Of a stretch of 64,000 bases of DNA, positions 12,601 through 22,800 are shown in pieces. The stretch spans positions 3,905,991 to 3,969,990 of the forward strand of contig NC_088297.1 of NCBI RefSeq assembly GCF_032854445.1, given 5' to 3'. Position numbers and translations under genes: made by a program. The notes beneath the pieces were generated by a model. The model searched no databases, was not told where the DNA came from, and saw only the letters and a program-made list of their open reading frames with translations. Every line of letters begins with the position of its first letter. Within the stretch, counting starts at the first letter, position 1. This DNA comes from Liolophura sinensis. Lineage: Eukaryota; Mollusca; Polyplacophora; Chitonida; Chitonidae.

Positions 12601-15600
12601 GCAAACACAAACAAGGGAGACAACTCTTCAGCTAAATCTAAATATTTCCACACATTTTATTTATCACATTAATTTCTTCATTTGACTGGTGTTGTAAGCC
12701 AAACTTAAGATTATTTCGCTTAAATGACAGCGACCAGCATTATGGTGGAAGGAAACCAGAGCAGAGCTTAGTTCCTTCATGTTCATGGCAGGAGCAGGTA
12801 AATTTCACTTATTTACTATATCTGACATACACATCCTGTCTGTATACACTGTGTAAGAATGGGACACAATAACCCCAACCCTCATCCCCCACTCATGGGG
12901 TTCCTGCTTTCATCAATGCTGAAGTCACTATTGCTAAGGTGAACTGAATACGGAAGTTGACCTTGAAACAGCTACCTGTATGGTGAGTACATGTGCACTA
13001 AATGACACTCAGTGTGAAGAGCACCATACAATATCTGTGACAGTGACACAGTTTTGTAGAACCTAGTCACCCAGAGCACTGGCCAGAAAAGTGACAAAAC
13101 CAGGTGAACAGTACACAGTTTTTTCTACAATTTCTTTAACCTGGTAAAATGCATTTGAATATTTTATTCTATGGTTGCCTTTTCTGACCACAATGGAACC
13201 AATGCAGTGACGTCACATAAGGTTTTTGCTATTTAACACACATAAGACTGCTACATTTATGTCTTTCACCTGATAAAGACTTTATTTTAGAGTGGTCTTT
13301 GCCTTTAAGTCTTTCACCTGATATATACTTCATTCTAGTGGTCTTTGCCTTAAAGTCTAAGATTGCTTTGAGATCCCGCTGCCTGTTGAAATACATGAAC
13401 AGTATGTAAGGGTTCTTTGACCCAGGGTCTTTCCTTGACCCAGGGTCAATCATAAACAAATCCCACAACCCCCAGGGGCAACTACGAGAAGCTACTGGCC
13501 CTGTCGAAATGTACCATGCTTGGAGCATGTGGACATAGATGCTGCTCTCCACCCATGCTGGTACATGCAGGTAAAAATTGTTAGATTGTTTGATTAGACT
13601 GCTGACATGTTGACAGACCGAGGTTCATGTTTACACTGAACATGTGTCTAGTAAAGCATACATTAACAGTGTGTGTGCAGTAAAATGCTGTTTACATAAC
13701 ATCTTGTACTATTATACCTACTGTATATCATCTATTATACACACCACAGTGATTCGGTGAAAAAACTTAAACCTTGTTAGGCAACAGCGAACACCAATTC
13801 TATTTTGTGTCTTACATGCGAGCTGACCCTAAAAAATCCAAAAATGGAACAAACTAGAATCCGGATGTCCAAAATACCCCCCACCCCCACCACTACACAC
13901 ACACCCTTTCCATTCCCCCAACATTTCCAAAAATAAAACAAAGAAATCTAAGAATTGCTACGAATCTAGATTGTTTCATGGGTCTTTCACGGTGTATGCT
14001 GATTGCACTACTGGTACATCCCGGCTGTATAGAGAAATGTAAATAGACTTAAGTGCAAGTGCATGTACAAGTTTGGATTATTGGGAAGTTGTATCCTATA
14101 TGTAAGTTTTCATGGAAATAGGTTCAGTACTTTAGGAAGAGTTGCAAGGACAAAATCTATGGAAAAGCACTGTTACGCAGTCCTAAATGGGGGGGTACAA
14201 ATTATGAAAATAACAGACAGACAGACGGACGGACAGACAGACAGGATGATTCCAGTATATGCACCACCCTCCCCCCCTCGCCCACCCCAGCTGAAACTCC
14301 ACAATTTTATTTTCTCCAATCTTGAAGTTTATATACCTAATATCATATATACATGTATAATAATATAATATTTTATATATAACAGGTTATAGCCTCTCTT
14401 TTATTTGTCAGGGCTTTCTGATCATGTGAACAAGTTTTCAACAGGAAAAATTGCCAAAATAGTCATTTCCATAAATCTGATGATTTTCACGTTTTATTTT
14501 TACACCCTCCACGGACACTGAAGAAACATTTATTCTGCACAAAGAAGAACAATTACATGTAAATCTGACGGGGCCTAATTTTCTATTAATAATTTGGATA
14601 TATCTAATATCCCAAGACACATGAGGCTTATAAATAGGCTGGAAGTCCAGCTCCTGCTGGCTTCCTCTCTGGCCGTATGTTGGAAGGTCTGGCAGCAACC
14701 TGCAGATGGTCATGGGTTTCTCCCAGGCCCCGCCCGGGTTTCTACCCACCCTATTGCTTGCCGCCGTCATTGAAGTGAAATATTCTTGCAAACGGCGTAA
14801 AACACCAATCAAAAGATAGGCCGAGGGCACACTCATAGCATGTTACTTGTACATATACACAACATAGATTTTATGTCATACAATAAGCATATACATGTAC
14901 GTACAAGCATATATATACAATAATTTTAACTAATTTGCATAGCAGAAACTTCGTATGTTATATAGTTGTAAATCATTGCTGTTGTAAAAGACACCATTTT
15001 GGGTAGTGGTCTTTGCATGCAAATCGTACACCACATTTGGCAATCCATGTTCTGTGGGCAGCATTTGCAACCCTGTGAACAACTGAGCAAATTTTGAGCT
15101 ATGGTTTTAAAAAAACAGTGAATACATTGTCAGTTTGTAGATTCTTTTCAGTCGATACCGCATTAGAAATGTAAAGATTTACTTATTTGATTGGTGTTTT
15201 ACGCCATAATCAAGAATATTTCACTTATACAACGGCGGACAGTATTATGGTGGGTGGAAACCCATGACCATCTGCAGGCTGCTGGCAGACCTTGGAGGAA
15301 GCCAGCATGAGCTGGACTCACAGCGACCGCATTGGTGAGAGACTCCTGGGTCATTAGACTGCGCTAGTGCGCTAACCAACCGAGCCATGGAGGCCACTAG
15401 AAATGTAAAGAAGCAGAATACTAAAGAATATTATAAAACATTATAGAATATTAAAGAATATTATAGAATATTCAGAGGTTATTTCTAAGTTCATAGTACA
15501 CATTGTGGGATTTATGTTGAGTATATTTTTACAGCCTATGCTGGACAATACTAAATCTCAACTCACTGTTGATAGGTAAATTTGGGGCGTTTCTTCCACA

Positions 15601-18600
15601 AGGCTCTTAGCACTGTCTGAGCCCTAGATTCAAAACACCAGAATGTTGGCCAGAATTTGGAGTTGACAGCTGGGCAGTAGCGCTGCAGGAACTTTCGCAG
15701 TCTGTCATCTCGGCACGCTATGAATGGTTTCTGAAAATGCAAGTAAACACAGATTTATTCCTTCATTATGACGACAGTGTACATCCAAGGGTAAACCGCT
15801 GACCTATCATGGCAAGTTACTGGTCAACTGTTTATTATTACCAAAACCCGATGAACATGAAAAGAAGAAAAATCTGTGTAATCTTCCTGCCCAGAGCTGG
15901 GATTGAACCCACACATCTGAAGCCAGTCCAGCTATCACTTGACTTGGGGTTAAACACTGTACTCAAGAATTTCTCATGCTCAAGACGACAATGGTCATAT
16001 TCACAGAGATGAGGTGGACTACTCGGATAAAACCACCAAACTTAGGCAAGTTACTGAAAAGCTTTATTTATTTCTCTGACTGGTGTTTTACGTCGTACTC
16101 ATGAATATTTCAGTTATGCGACGTTGGGCACATTATGGTTGGAGGAAACTGCGCAGAGCCTGGGTGAAACCCATGGCCATTTGCAGGTTGGTGGCAGACC
16201 TTCACATGTACAGGAGAACTTCGTCTTCAGTTCATTTTTAAACTACACATTTCCTATGGCCCTAGTGATCAAGCCACAAATTAAGTAGCCTGCTGTGGTG
16301 ATAACTGTCTAAACGATTTTGTTGGGGGGTGGGGGGGGGGGGGTTGTGGTGGTGGAAGAGAGTCCGAATTGGGGGTGCTAGGCTCGTTTCTCCGTTCCCG
16401 GTATGCTCATTGATGATGTAATTTTTGAATATTTCTGACAACTGATGGAAAATATGCATAAAATAAAGAAATATAAAATATACCTCAAAAGTGAAAATGT
16501 TTTCCTCATTTTTTTGACATACCCTTCTTAATGTTGCTTAAACCCATACTTTTACAGTACCCTTTCATGTATCCTGTCACAAACTACCTCCCCTTTTCCC
16601 TTCATTTGATTAGTTTGACACCGAACATGTGTATTATCACATTACATATACATGTATAAATAGTTAGCTTACACTGTACAAGTACATGTGTACTTATAAA
16701 TGCATTCTGGTGGGCCTAAAGGCAGAAGGCTTATTTATTTGATTGGTGTGTTACGCCATACTCAAGGATATCTCACTTATGCCACGGTGGCCAGCACTAT
16801 GGTTGCTGGCAAACCTTCCCATATACGATCAGAGAGGAAGCCAGCATGAGCTGAGGTAGAATGCTTAAATGTGTATTCTCTGCCCGTTTTGTGCAGTATA
16901 CCAGTGGTTAGTTCATCTGAGAATGAGTAGACACTAATTGTGAGTACATTCTTTCCCACAACTTAATGGAGTTTCAATGCATACATGTATGTACAGTCCA
17001 TTAGTAAGGAGTCAGTGTCTGATCAGTCCAACACGGCTCAGCTGGCTGGGTCAGGGTGACCTGGAAGGGTTTCCATAAAGCTGTACCTTTGGCTAATTCT
17101 ACGAGTCCTGTTGATTTTTGAAAGATTTTTTTTTTTCCCCTTTATTAGGAAGACAGGATGACATCCTACGGGAAAAATACAAGTTTCACTTCCAAAATTA
17201 ATATTTTATTACATTTATTTGCATTTATTAGGTCATTTACGCTATTTACCTGCCATGACAATGGTCACGCATGAGTACACACTGGTGTGACCAGCTAATC
17301 ACTGCATGGTGCTCAGAAACAGGACACGCCCATATAATGCATTTGCCCAGCAGATATCAACTATTACACTTCAGATAGCCTCAATAAACAATTCTGTAAA
17401 ACAGCTTGGAAGTTGGAGGTCACGTGACCAACCTTTCGTGTTGAAAAAAACTGGCCACCCAATGTTAAAGCATTGGGGTAAAGGTCACTATTTGCCACTT
17501 CACCAGCCACGAGTAAGGTCTGGTTGTACAAAATAGCATCACAAAAGCTCTGCAGAAATACTCAAACTATCAGCAAAGCTGAAAATTATACAAATCCAAC
17601 AGACACAAGATCGCTAACAGCGATTCCAAAAAATGGGTATTTTCCCATGCAATAACATTGGGAGGACCACTTTCTTCATCCACGCCGTTTGTTACTGAAG
17701 AGATTACGTGGACTCCGATAGAATACTTTCTCTAAAAGTTGCAGATTAAGGTTTCTAGATTAATGTGAATCACCATCTTCTTGTTTCACAATTACCATCT
17801 TCTTGTTTCACAATTACCATCTTCTTGTTTCACAATTACCATCTGCTTGTTTCACAATTACCATCTTCTTGTTTCACAATTACCATCTTCTTGTTTTAAA
17901 ATCATTACTAACACAATTTATTTCTTCCTTCTGTCCATTACTAAAATGAAATGTAAAATTAAAATTAAAACTCCCAAACAAGTTGAGAATCGCCCTGTTC
18001 ATTGCTGTAAGCTCTAAAGTGTCTCCTGTAGAATAACTATATGTACAAGTAGATACATGTATCTTAATTTACTGGAGAATTTGTAAAACTCCTTTCCATC
18101 TGTATCAAGACAATCCAGAGCTGTGAACTCATTTTTTCTTTCCTTAATTACATCACAATTATTAGCGTATTATGTGTGCTCATAAAACATATATGAAGTA
18201 CAAACGAATTCCAACGTCACAGAAGAAAACGATGGCTTCTACTGTCATTGGGATCTTCTGTGTAGCTCATCCTTGACTCTCATTTACAGCACCATGCAAT
18301 AACGCTGCAGGCCTTGTGAGAATGTTTGTCTTGGTACCTGCGTTGCCAAACTCGCATACAAGTATCATACCAAAATACTGGTAGCATACTGGTAGTTTTC
18401 CTGAAGGCTTAAATTATACTTCAATAATACCTTACTTAACTGAACATCCCAGCCTTCGTGGTGAGTTTTAAACTACTGATACCATAGTGACAGGGTTTAG
18501 CCAGCAAAGTGAAAAACAGTGTCTTAAAACATCCCTTTTTGAGTCCATTTTTGCCACAGCAGGGTGTCAAGATTTCATTTTCTCCTATCTCTCCCATGTT

Positions 18601-19135
18601 AAAAATGCTGAAAACAGGGTGTCCAAATAGCACCAGTTTTCTATTTCACCCGTCCACATGGACGGGCACCTGGTTAACAATTACACCACTCCTCAACTAA
18701 CAAATGGCAACGTCATTTCCTTAAGCTTTTGAGTAGGTGATGTATGTTTGGGTGTGGTTAGCATCAGTCGAAAAGGCCAAATCCAGGACAGAAAATGCCA
18801 ACGCTGTTCTACACGATTATCTCTTTAATTCGGGTTTTAAATATTAATATGAGGTGAATATATAAATCTATGAAAAAAACCCTCAACGCATGATTAAGTT
18901 GCCGGCCAGTAGGGCAATTCAATTTAGTCGTGAGAACGGACAGTGAGTCAGTACCGGTAACTGGTGCGGCAGAGGTGGTGTCATTTACAATGCTAAAAAG
19001 CGATCAAGAAATCCTTTTACTTACTCTGACAACATAGAGAATGTAATATGCGGCGTAAGTTGCTCCAAATCCGACAAGTATCGACACAGACGGAGACCTT
19101 TTGCAATATTCTACGGCTTCACAGAATACTGTCAT
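3670..19135 (-). CDS. ABHD3: ABHD1/ABHD3-family alpha/beta hydrolase (phospholipase), 10 coding exons
   Basis: Coding exons in transcript order: 19135-19025, 15730-15567, 12598-12480, 11930-11870, 9133-9088, 8902-8790, 7321-7148, 5705-5657, 4916-4751, 3851-3670. All introns are GT-AG, phases agree, and the sum is 1,185 nt, giving 394 residues (human ABHD3 is about 409). Residues about 17-36 form one hydrophobic N-terminal segment, so a single-pass membrane-anchored enzyme is expected. The fold core starts with LLLPGLTG (exons 3-4). The nucleophile elbow GFSLGG puts Ser at about 202. The acid lies in AADDAFSP (Asp 327/328) and the base in SHGGHIGF (His 357). FGYQTCDDYY and REFDERFT are strongly ABHD3-like. 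Vertebrate ABHD3 cleaves phosphatidylcholines with medium-chain or oxidised acyl groups; the substrate here is inferred. A TTTAAT (ATTAAA on this strand) at 3606-3611 could be the poly(A) signal. The introns are full of SINEs and MITEs. ABHD1 versus ABHD3 cannot be separated by eye. Confidence 0.93.
4697..4725 (-). repeat. tRNA-like B-box fragment
   Basis: The reverse strand reads GGTTCAAATCC, a pol III B-box type sequence, in the last intron of the hydrolase gene just past exon 9. Probably a small SINE-head remnant; no tRNA fold is complete. Confidence 0.35.
5349..5493 (-). mobile_element. SINE family A, 5'-truncated copy
   Basis: Tail and body present ('ttgactggtgttctatgctgt', 'atccgcaggttgctggcag'); the tRNA-like head is missing. 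Lies in the intron between exons 8 and 9 side of the hydrolase gene (intron 4917-5656). Confidence 0.8.
5900..6255 (-). mobile_element. SINE family B, near full length
   Basis: Read on the minus strand it starts with a tRNA-like head: A-box TAGCACAGTTGGTAGAGCG and a B-box region around GATCCAGGGTCAATCC. It ends with the domain 'catatgac..aaattgttaagtac' and then (agtg)n seen as 'agtgagtgagtg' on the plus strand. Imperfect target-site-like flanks ('agtgtattatag' and 'agtgtaatag') are visible. Inside intron 5706-7147 of the hydrolase gene. Confidence 0.85.
6735..6918 (-). mobile_element. SINE family A, partial
   Basis: Tail 'ggcgttttacgtcgtactc' through the B-box region 'gaactcacagcgaccg'; the A-box end of the head is missing. 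In the same intron as the family B copy at 5900. Confidence 0.8.
7875..8169 (+). mobile_element. SINE family A, near full length
   Basis: Head begins 'ggggcctccatcactcatttgg' with 'gcgctagcgcagc', B-box 'gtggttcaagtcc', body and tail 'gtaaaacaccaatgaag' ending in an A/T-rich stretch. Inside intron 7322-8789 of the hydrolase gene. Confidence 0.85.
8400..8437 (+). repeat. G-rich simple repeat
   Basis: (GGGGGA)n-like run in a hydrolase-gene intron. Several adjacent G-tracts could allow a G-quadruplex. It generates spurious open frames on both strands. Confidence 0.8.
9400..9772 (+). repeat. Dispersed repeat E, copy 1
   Basis: Similar to 25230-25590 in an ADRM1 intron. Shared blocks include 'atattccttatgtga', 'cacaccargcaaaattg', 'tatctcgatcctgat'-like and 'gtagctctt'. 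It contains four 21-base subrepeats 'cagatgtgacgatgggtaagg' at 9470-9537. Origin unknown; probably an old transposon fragment. Confidence 0.65.
9774..10257. mobile_element. Palindromic MITE-like element D1 with internal 59-base tandem expansion
   Basis: The left end 'ggggccagtttcatgaagc' and the inverted right end 'cataacactggcccc' resemble the ends of elements at 21716-21846 and 44341-44472. The interior is seven units of 59 bases containing 'acatgcgttgccatggta' and 'cttacttaactaag', the first three nearly identical. No protein is encoded. It lies in intron 9134-11869 of the hydrolase gene. Confidence 0.75.
10301..10476 (-). mobile_element. SINE family A, head-truncated
   Basis: Tail '(ttta)n..ttgattggtgttttatgcc' through 'gaggaagccagcatgag'. 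The tRNA-like portion is absent. Intronic in the hydrolase gene. Confidence 0.8.
10740..10930 (+). repeat. Dispersed repeat G, copy 1
   Basis: Resembles 28055-28245 ('gtgtttatntaagca', 'attctaaaa', 'ataaaattata', 'ttttgtctc', 'attagggtat') and partly 29655-29698. Low-complexity flanks make the borders uncertain. Confidence 0.5.
11184..11810 (+). repeat. 63-base minisatellite of alternating tacac/attca blocks
   Basis: The unit contains 'catttacatgtacacaaa', 'gtacacatatttcattc' and 'acaagtacacaaacatata'. The 63-base period is clear from 11187 to 11580, then shorter units follow to 11810. Since 63 is a multiple of three, long frames remain open on both strands (up to 185 codons). Their composition (Tyr/His/Thr/Ile repeats) follows the DNA repeat, so I do not treat them as genes. 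In the hydrolase intron just before exon 4. Confidence 0.9.
12140..12460 (-). repeat. Dispersed repeat I, related to 8500-8720
   Basis: Both stretches share 'ctaaaayaatag', 'aaaaatctctggt' and 'gtatttact.agaa' in the same order. A third short match is near 40978. All are noncoding; borders uncertain. Confidence 0.5.
12676..12768 (-). mobile_element. SINE family A, short 3' fragment
   Basis: About 93 bases of the tail: 'tttgactggtgttgtaagcc', then 'gaccagcattatggtgg'. Diverged, so an old insertion; in intron 12599-15566. Confidence 0.7.
14214..14244 (+). repeat. (GACA/GACG)n microsatellite
   Basis: Simple repeat 'gacagacagacggacggacag' in hydrolase intron 2. Confidence 0.8.
14644..14816 (+). 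mobile_element. SINE family A, head-truncated
   Basis: Starts within the B-box region ('aagtccagctcctgctgg') and ends 'ggcgtaaaacaccaatc'. Followed directly by unique DNA without an A-rich tail. Confidence 0.8.
15182..15395 (-). mobile_element. SINE family A, near full length with an internal deletion
   Basis: Runs from 'cttatttgattggtg' to the head end 'accgagccatggaggcc'. About 30 bases of the central GC-rich part are missing. Lies about 170 bases from hydrolase exon 2. Confidence 0.85.
15880..16020 (-). mobile_element. Old SINE-like fragment
   Basis: A B-box on the minus strand (GGGTTCAATCCC) followed on the plus strand by 'ttggggttaaacactgtact' and 'caagaatttc', i.e. a diverged version of the common 3' domain. 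Belongs to one of the tRNA-SINE families but is too decayed to place. Confidence 0.45.
16062..16212 (-). mobile_element. SINE family A, partial
   Basis: Tail 'gactggtgttttacgtcgtac' to 'tggtggcagacctt'; no head. In hydrolase intron 1. Confidence 0.75.
16731..16856 (-). mobile_element. SINE family A, partial with internal deletion
   Basis: Tail 'gattggtgtgttacgcc' joined directly to 'tgctggcaaacc' and 'ggaagccagcatgagct'; the GC-rich middle is deleted. Hydrolase intron 1. Confidence 0.75.
17774..17902 (+). repeat. 22-base minisatellite, six units
   Basis: Near-perfect units 'ccatcttcttgtttcacaat' plus 'ta'. High identity suggests recent expansion. Hydrolase intron 1. Confidence 0.9.
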
Positions 19136-19875
19136 TTTCTTCCTTCTCTTCGAAAAATAACACCAACACTGACGATAACGGTTTCACTTTTGACCCCAGA
19201 CACCGGACTTAACCATTTTGCCACAAGGGAAGTCAGTACTGAGTCCAGTGTAAAACATTAACCCCTCTGAAATGTGATAAACGGACTTCTGAACCAATTC
19301 TGCAGACTTCATTTCTTATTTGATTTGTGATTTAACGATGTACTCAAGCATTTTTCCACTTTTCGGTACCTTCTGAGTATCTCACATTATTGTAACAATT
19401 ATATTAGTCCCAGTTAGTAAAAATTATTAAAAAATACGTAAAAGGCCTATGTGGAATGGTTACAAATATTGTAGTATTTAAAAAAAAAAGGCAGTGCAAG
19501 GAATTCAAAGAACTGCTTACTTGTTGAAACGATATCATTACATTTATATGTATATTTGCATGAAATATTTTGAAGAAAGGCTCAAAACATGTCAGATAAA
19601 TAAAATGAAAGAGCAAAGTATTGTTAATGTTGTTCCCAAACATTAGCATTTTTCCCCACAATACAAAGTTCTACATGCGAGATATAATTTAGCAAAATTC
19701 CTTAGAAAGTATTAAAAGCTATAATTTTCCTGTCTCTTCATTGGCCCTGAACGTTAACAAAGTTTCGGTTTTTCTTTGAGTTGTAGTTTTTCTTACCCGT
19801 TTTTCCGCCTGACAATCTAGCAGAAATGTGGAATCGCCCAATTGACCCGCTGACCTATGCTATCACCAGTCAAAA
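19136..19875. promoter_or_regulatory. Shared head-to-head promoter region of the ABHD3-like gene and ADRM1
   Basis: The two start codons diverge and are separated by 740 bases, so both promoters must lie here unless undetected upstream noncoding exons exist. No convincing TATA box is placed consistently for either gene. A short SINE-tail fragment ('gatttaacgatgtactcaag', about 19314-19366) sits in the middle. An ATG at 19826, out of frame with the ADRM1 start, would form an overlapping upstream frame if transcription begins before it. Transcription start sites cannot be read from sequence alone. Confidence 0.55.
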
Positions 19876-22800
19876 ATGGCGTCGGGTGCACTGTTTGGAA
19901 ATGCTGGGACCCGTTCCCAAAGCAAGAATCTGGTGGAATTTCGAGCTGGAAAGATGTTCATGAAGGGCAACATGGTCAATCCAGACAAGAGGAAGGGGCA
20001 GATCTACATTTACCAGTCGGACGACTCCCTGATGCACTTTTGCTGGAAAGATCGTGGAAGTGGGACACTGGAAAATGTGGGTACAACAACAACAACATAA
20101 TGTGCAAGTCATGGTTACGATAACCTACCGTAACGCCCAGCTTCTGTCATGTAGACTTCCAAGCGGACAATTTCACTAAAAAATCCGGTTCGAACCCTAC
20201 CTTTTTTGCTATCCACCGATTCCTGAAATGTAATATGTCAAAGTCCGCATGGATAAAGCATCTTTCAACTGTAATACAGCTGTTGAAACTTTCAAATCGG
20301 ACAAGTTAAAAAAACAAAGATTCCAAACATGGCAGATGTTGATTTACCTTGCAGGAGTACCCACCTCCCTTCCTGTGGTTAGAGTACCCACCCACCTTTC
20401 TATAGTTAGAGCACCCACCTACCTTTCTATGGTTGGAGTACCCACCTACCTTCCTATGGTTAGAGTACCCACCTACCTTTCTATGGTTAGAGTACCCACC
20501 AACCTTTCTATGGTTAGAGTACCCACCTACCTTTCTATGGTTAGAGTACCAACCTACCTTTCCATGGTTAGAGTACCCACCTACCTTTCTATGGTTAGAG
20601 TACCCACCTACCTTTCTATGGTTGGAGTACCCACCTACCTTCCTATGGTTAGAGTACTCACCTACCTTTCTATGGTTAGAGTACCCACCCACCTTTCTAT
20701 GGTTAGAGTACCCACCTACCTTTCTGTGGTTAGAGTACCCACCAACCTTTCTATGGTTAGACTTCTCATCTCCTTTTTCATGGTTAGAGTACCATTCTAC
20801 CTACCCCCCCCCCCCCCCACACCCAACCACCCAAATTAACTAACTGACTAACTAACCAACCTTAACAGATATTTCAGTGTTGTGTTCAAATCTTTTTGCA
20901 GGATCTGATCATTTTTCCTGACGACATCGAATTCAAACGTGTGAGTCAGTGTACCACTGGCAGAGTGTACGTCCTCAAGTTCAAGTCTTCAACCAAGAAG
21001 TTCTTCTTTTGGATGCAGGTAATCTCCAGCTTTATAAAAGGATTCATGGAACATGAAATTTTTTTTTGTCTGTAGTGTATTTATTTATTTATTTATGTGA
21101 TTGGTGTTTTACGCCTTACTCAAGAAAATTTCACTTATACGACGGCGGCCAGCATTATGGTGGGTGGAAACCGGGCAGAGCCCCGGGGCAACCCACGACC
21201 ATCCGCAAGTTGATGGCAGACCTTCCCAATTACGGCCCGGAGAGGAAGCCAGCATGAGCTGGACTTGAACTCACAGCAACCACATCGGTGAGAAGCTCAG
21301 GGTCATTACGCTGCGCTAGCGCGCTAACCGACTGAACCACGGAGGCCCCGTCTGTACTGTATATTTAGTGATAACATTAGCTAGTACAAAGTAAGGTTTT
21401 GAGTCTTCATCTCAACATATTCAGGAATGTGACGAAGGAGAATATTCAAAGTAAAGGTGTTCAAACACTACTGGTAATGTATAATGTGTGCTGTATTTGA
21501 CTTCACATTTGCCCTTTAAAATGGATTTATAACAGGCAGATAAAAGGTTGTAAAATATTACTTTTGGTGTTGAACTTTGTGTTGAACCATTTCTCCAGCA
21601 GTATATCATCCTACATTCCAATTTTATCAGTCTACACAGAATATTGCCCTCAGAATTTACTTGAATAAACACCTGGCAAACAGTCTAAAAGGTTGAAGAA
21701 CATCAGTACATTATGCCCAGGGTCCAGTTTCATGACTCTCTCTTAATGTTATGAGCTGGCAACTACAATGTAAGGCCTACAGTATTGGTTGCCGTGGTAC
21801 TTAAGTGAATGTACCGTATTGAGTGCTTTGTGATATGGGGCCCTGGCTTTTATTTTTCACCACTCGGTTATATCTGGTCTGTTGTATTGTTGCAGGAGCC
21901 TAAGACTGACAAGGATGAAGAGTACTGTAAGAAGGTGAATGAGTACCTGAATAACCCCCCTGCGCCAGGCTCTAACCGTGGGGGTGGGGGAGGAAGCGGG
22001 CTGCCCTCAGAGCTGGCAGGTAAGATGGAGTCATCAGGACATGCTTCACCAAAGGTAGAGCTCGAAGTCAGAATCTGTGAATGAGCCATGTGCAGTGTTC
22101 CTGCACAATGCAACATGTCTAAAGTTATATGTGCAAAACTGCACATATAACCGTTTTCAGGAATGATTTTCATTACACATAGCTAGCTCTTCTTACTAAC
22201 AAACAATAAAGGGTTTTGTTCACCATTTGCACTGCTCAGAAATTTAAAATAATTCCATGATAAAACGAATACAGGAAGGAACTTTCAATTTGTTAGGAAC
22301 CTAAGCATTGAGATAAGAGGACAGATGTATGCATGCAGATAGATGTAATGTAAGACCTATTTTTAGAATGTATGAGGTTTATAAGCTCGAAAGGGCCTCC
22401 TTGGCTGAGGTGGTTAGAGTGACGCAGTGACTCATTTCACAAGAAATAATTGTTCACCGCGCTGCCTGCAGGACTGCATGTCTGTTTATTACTCACACAA
22501 CATTACACTACAACAAACGCCTCATTCAGTGCTGTCGTGTTGTTGTCACTGTATTGTAGCATATTTCACCTAAAGTTTGGAATGTAAAAATGCACTTTCA
22601 GAAGCACAAAAAGGCCTTAAAATGATATTTTTGATGCCAATGCTTAAGTCAAAGTCCAGCTCATGCTGGATTTCTCTTCAATCGTACATGATAAGGTCTG
22701 GCAGCAACCTGCAGATGGTCGTGGGTTTTCCCCAGGCTCTGCTCGGTTTCCTCCCACCCTAATGTTTGTTGTCGTCGTATAAGTGAAATATTTTTGAGTA

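Noticed and set aside
20077-20079. ADRM1 exon 1 ending after the GTG codon, before GGTACA
   Set aside because: That donor would lack GT or break the frame into exon 2; ending at AAT with donor GTGGGT restores frame and the human-like length.
20249-20843. Frames of 196 and 136 codons (plus) and 128 codons (minus)
   Set aside because: By-products of a 27-base minisatellite within ADRM1 intron 1.
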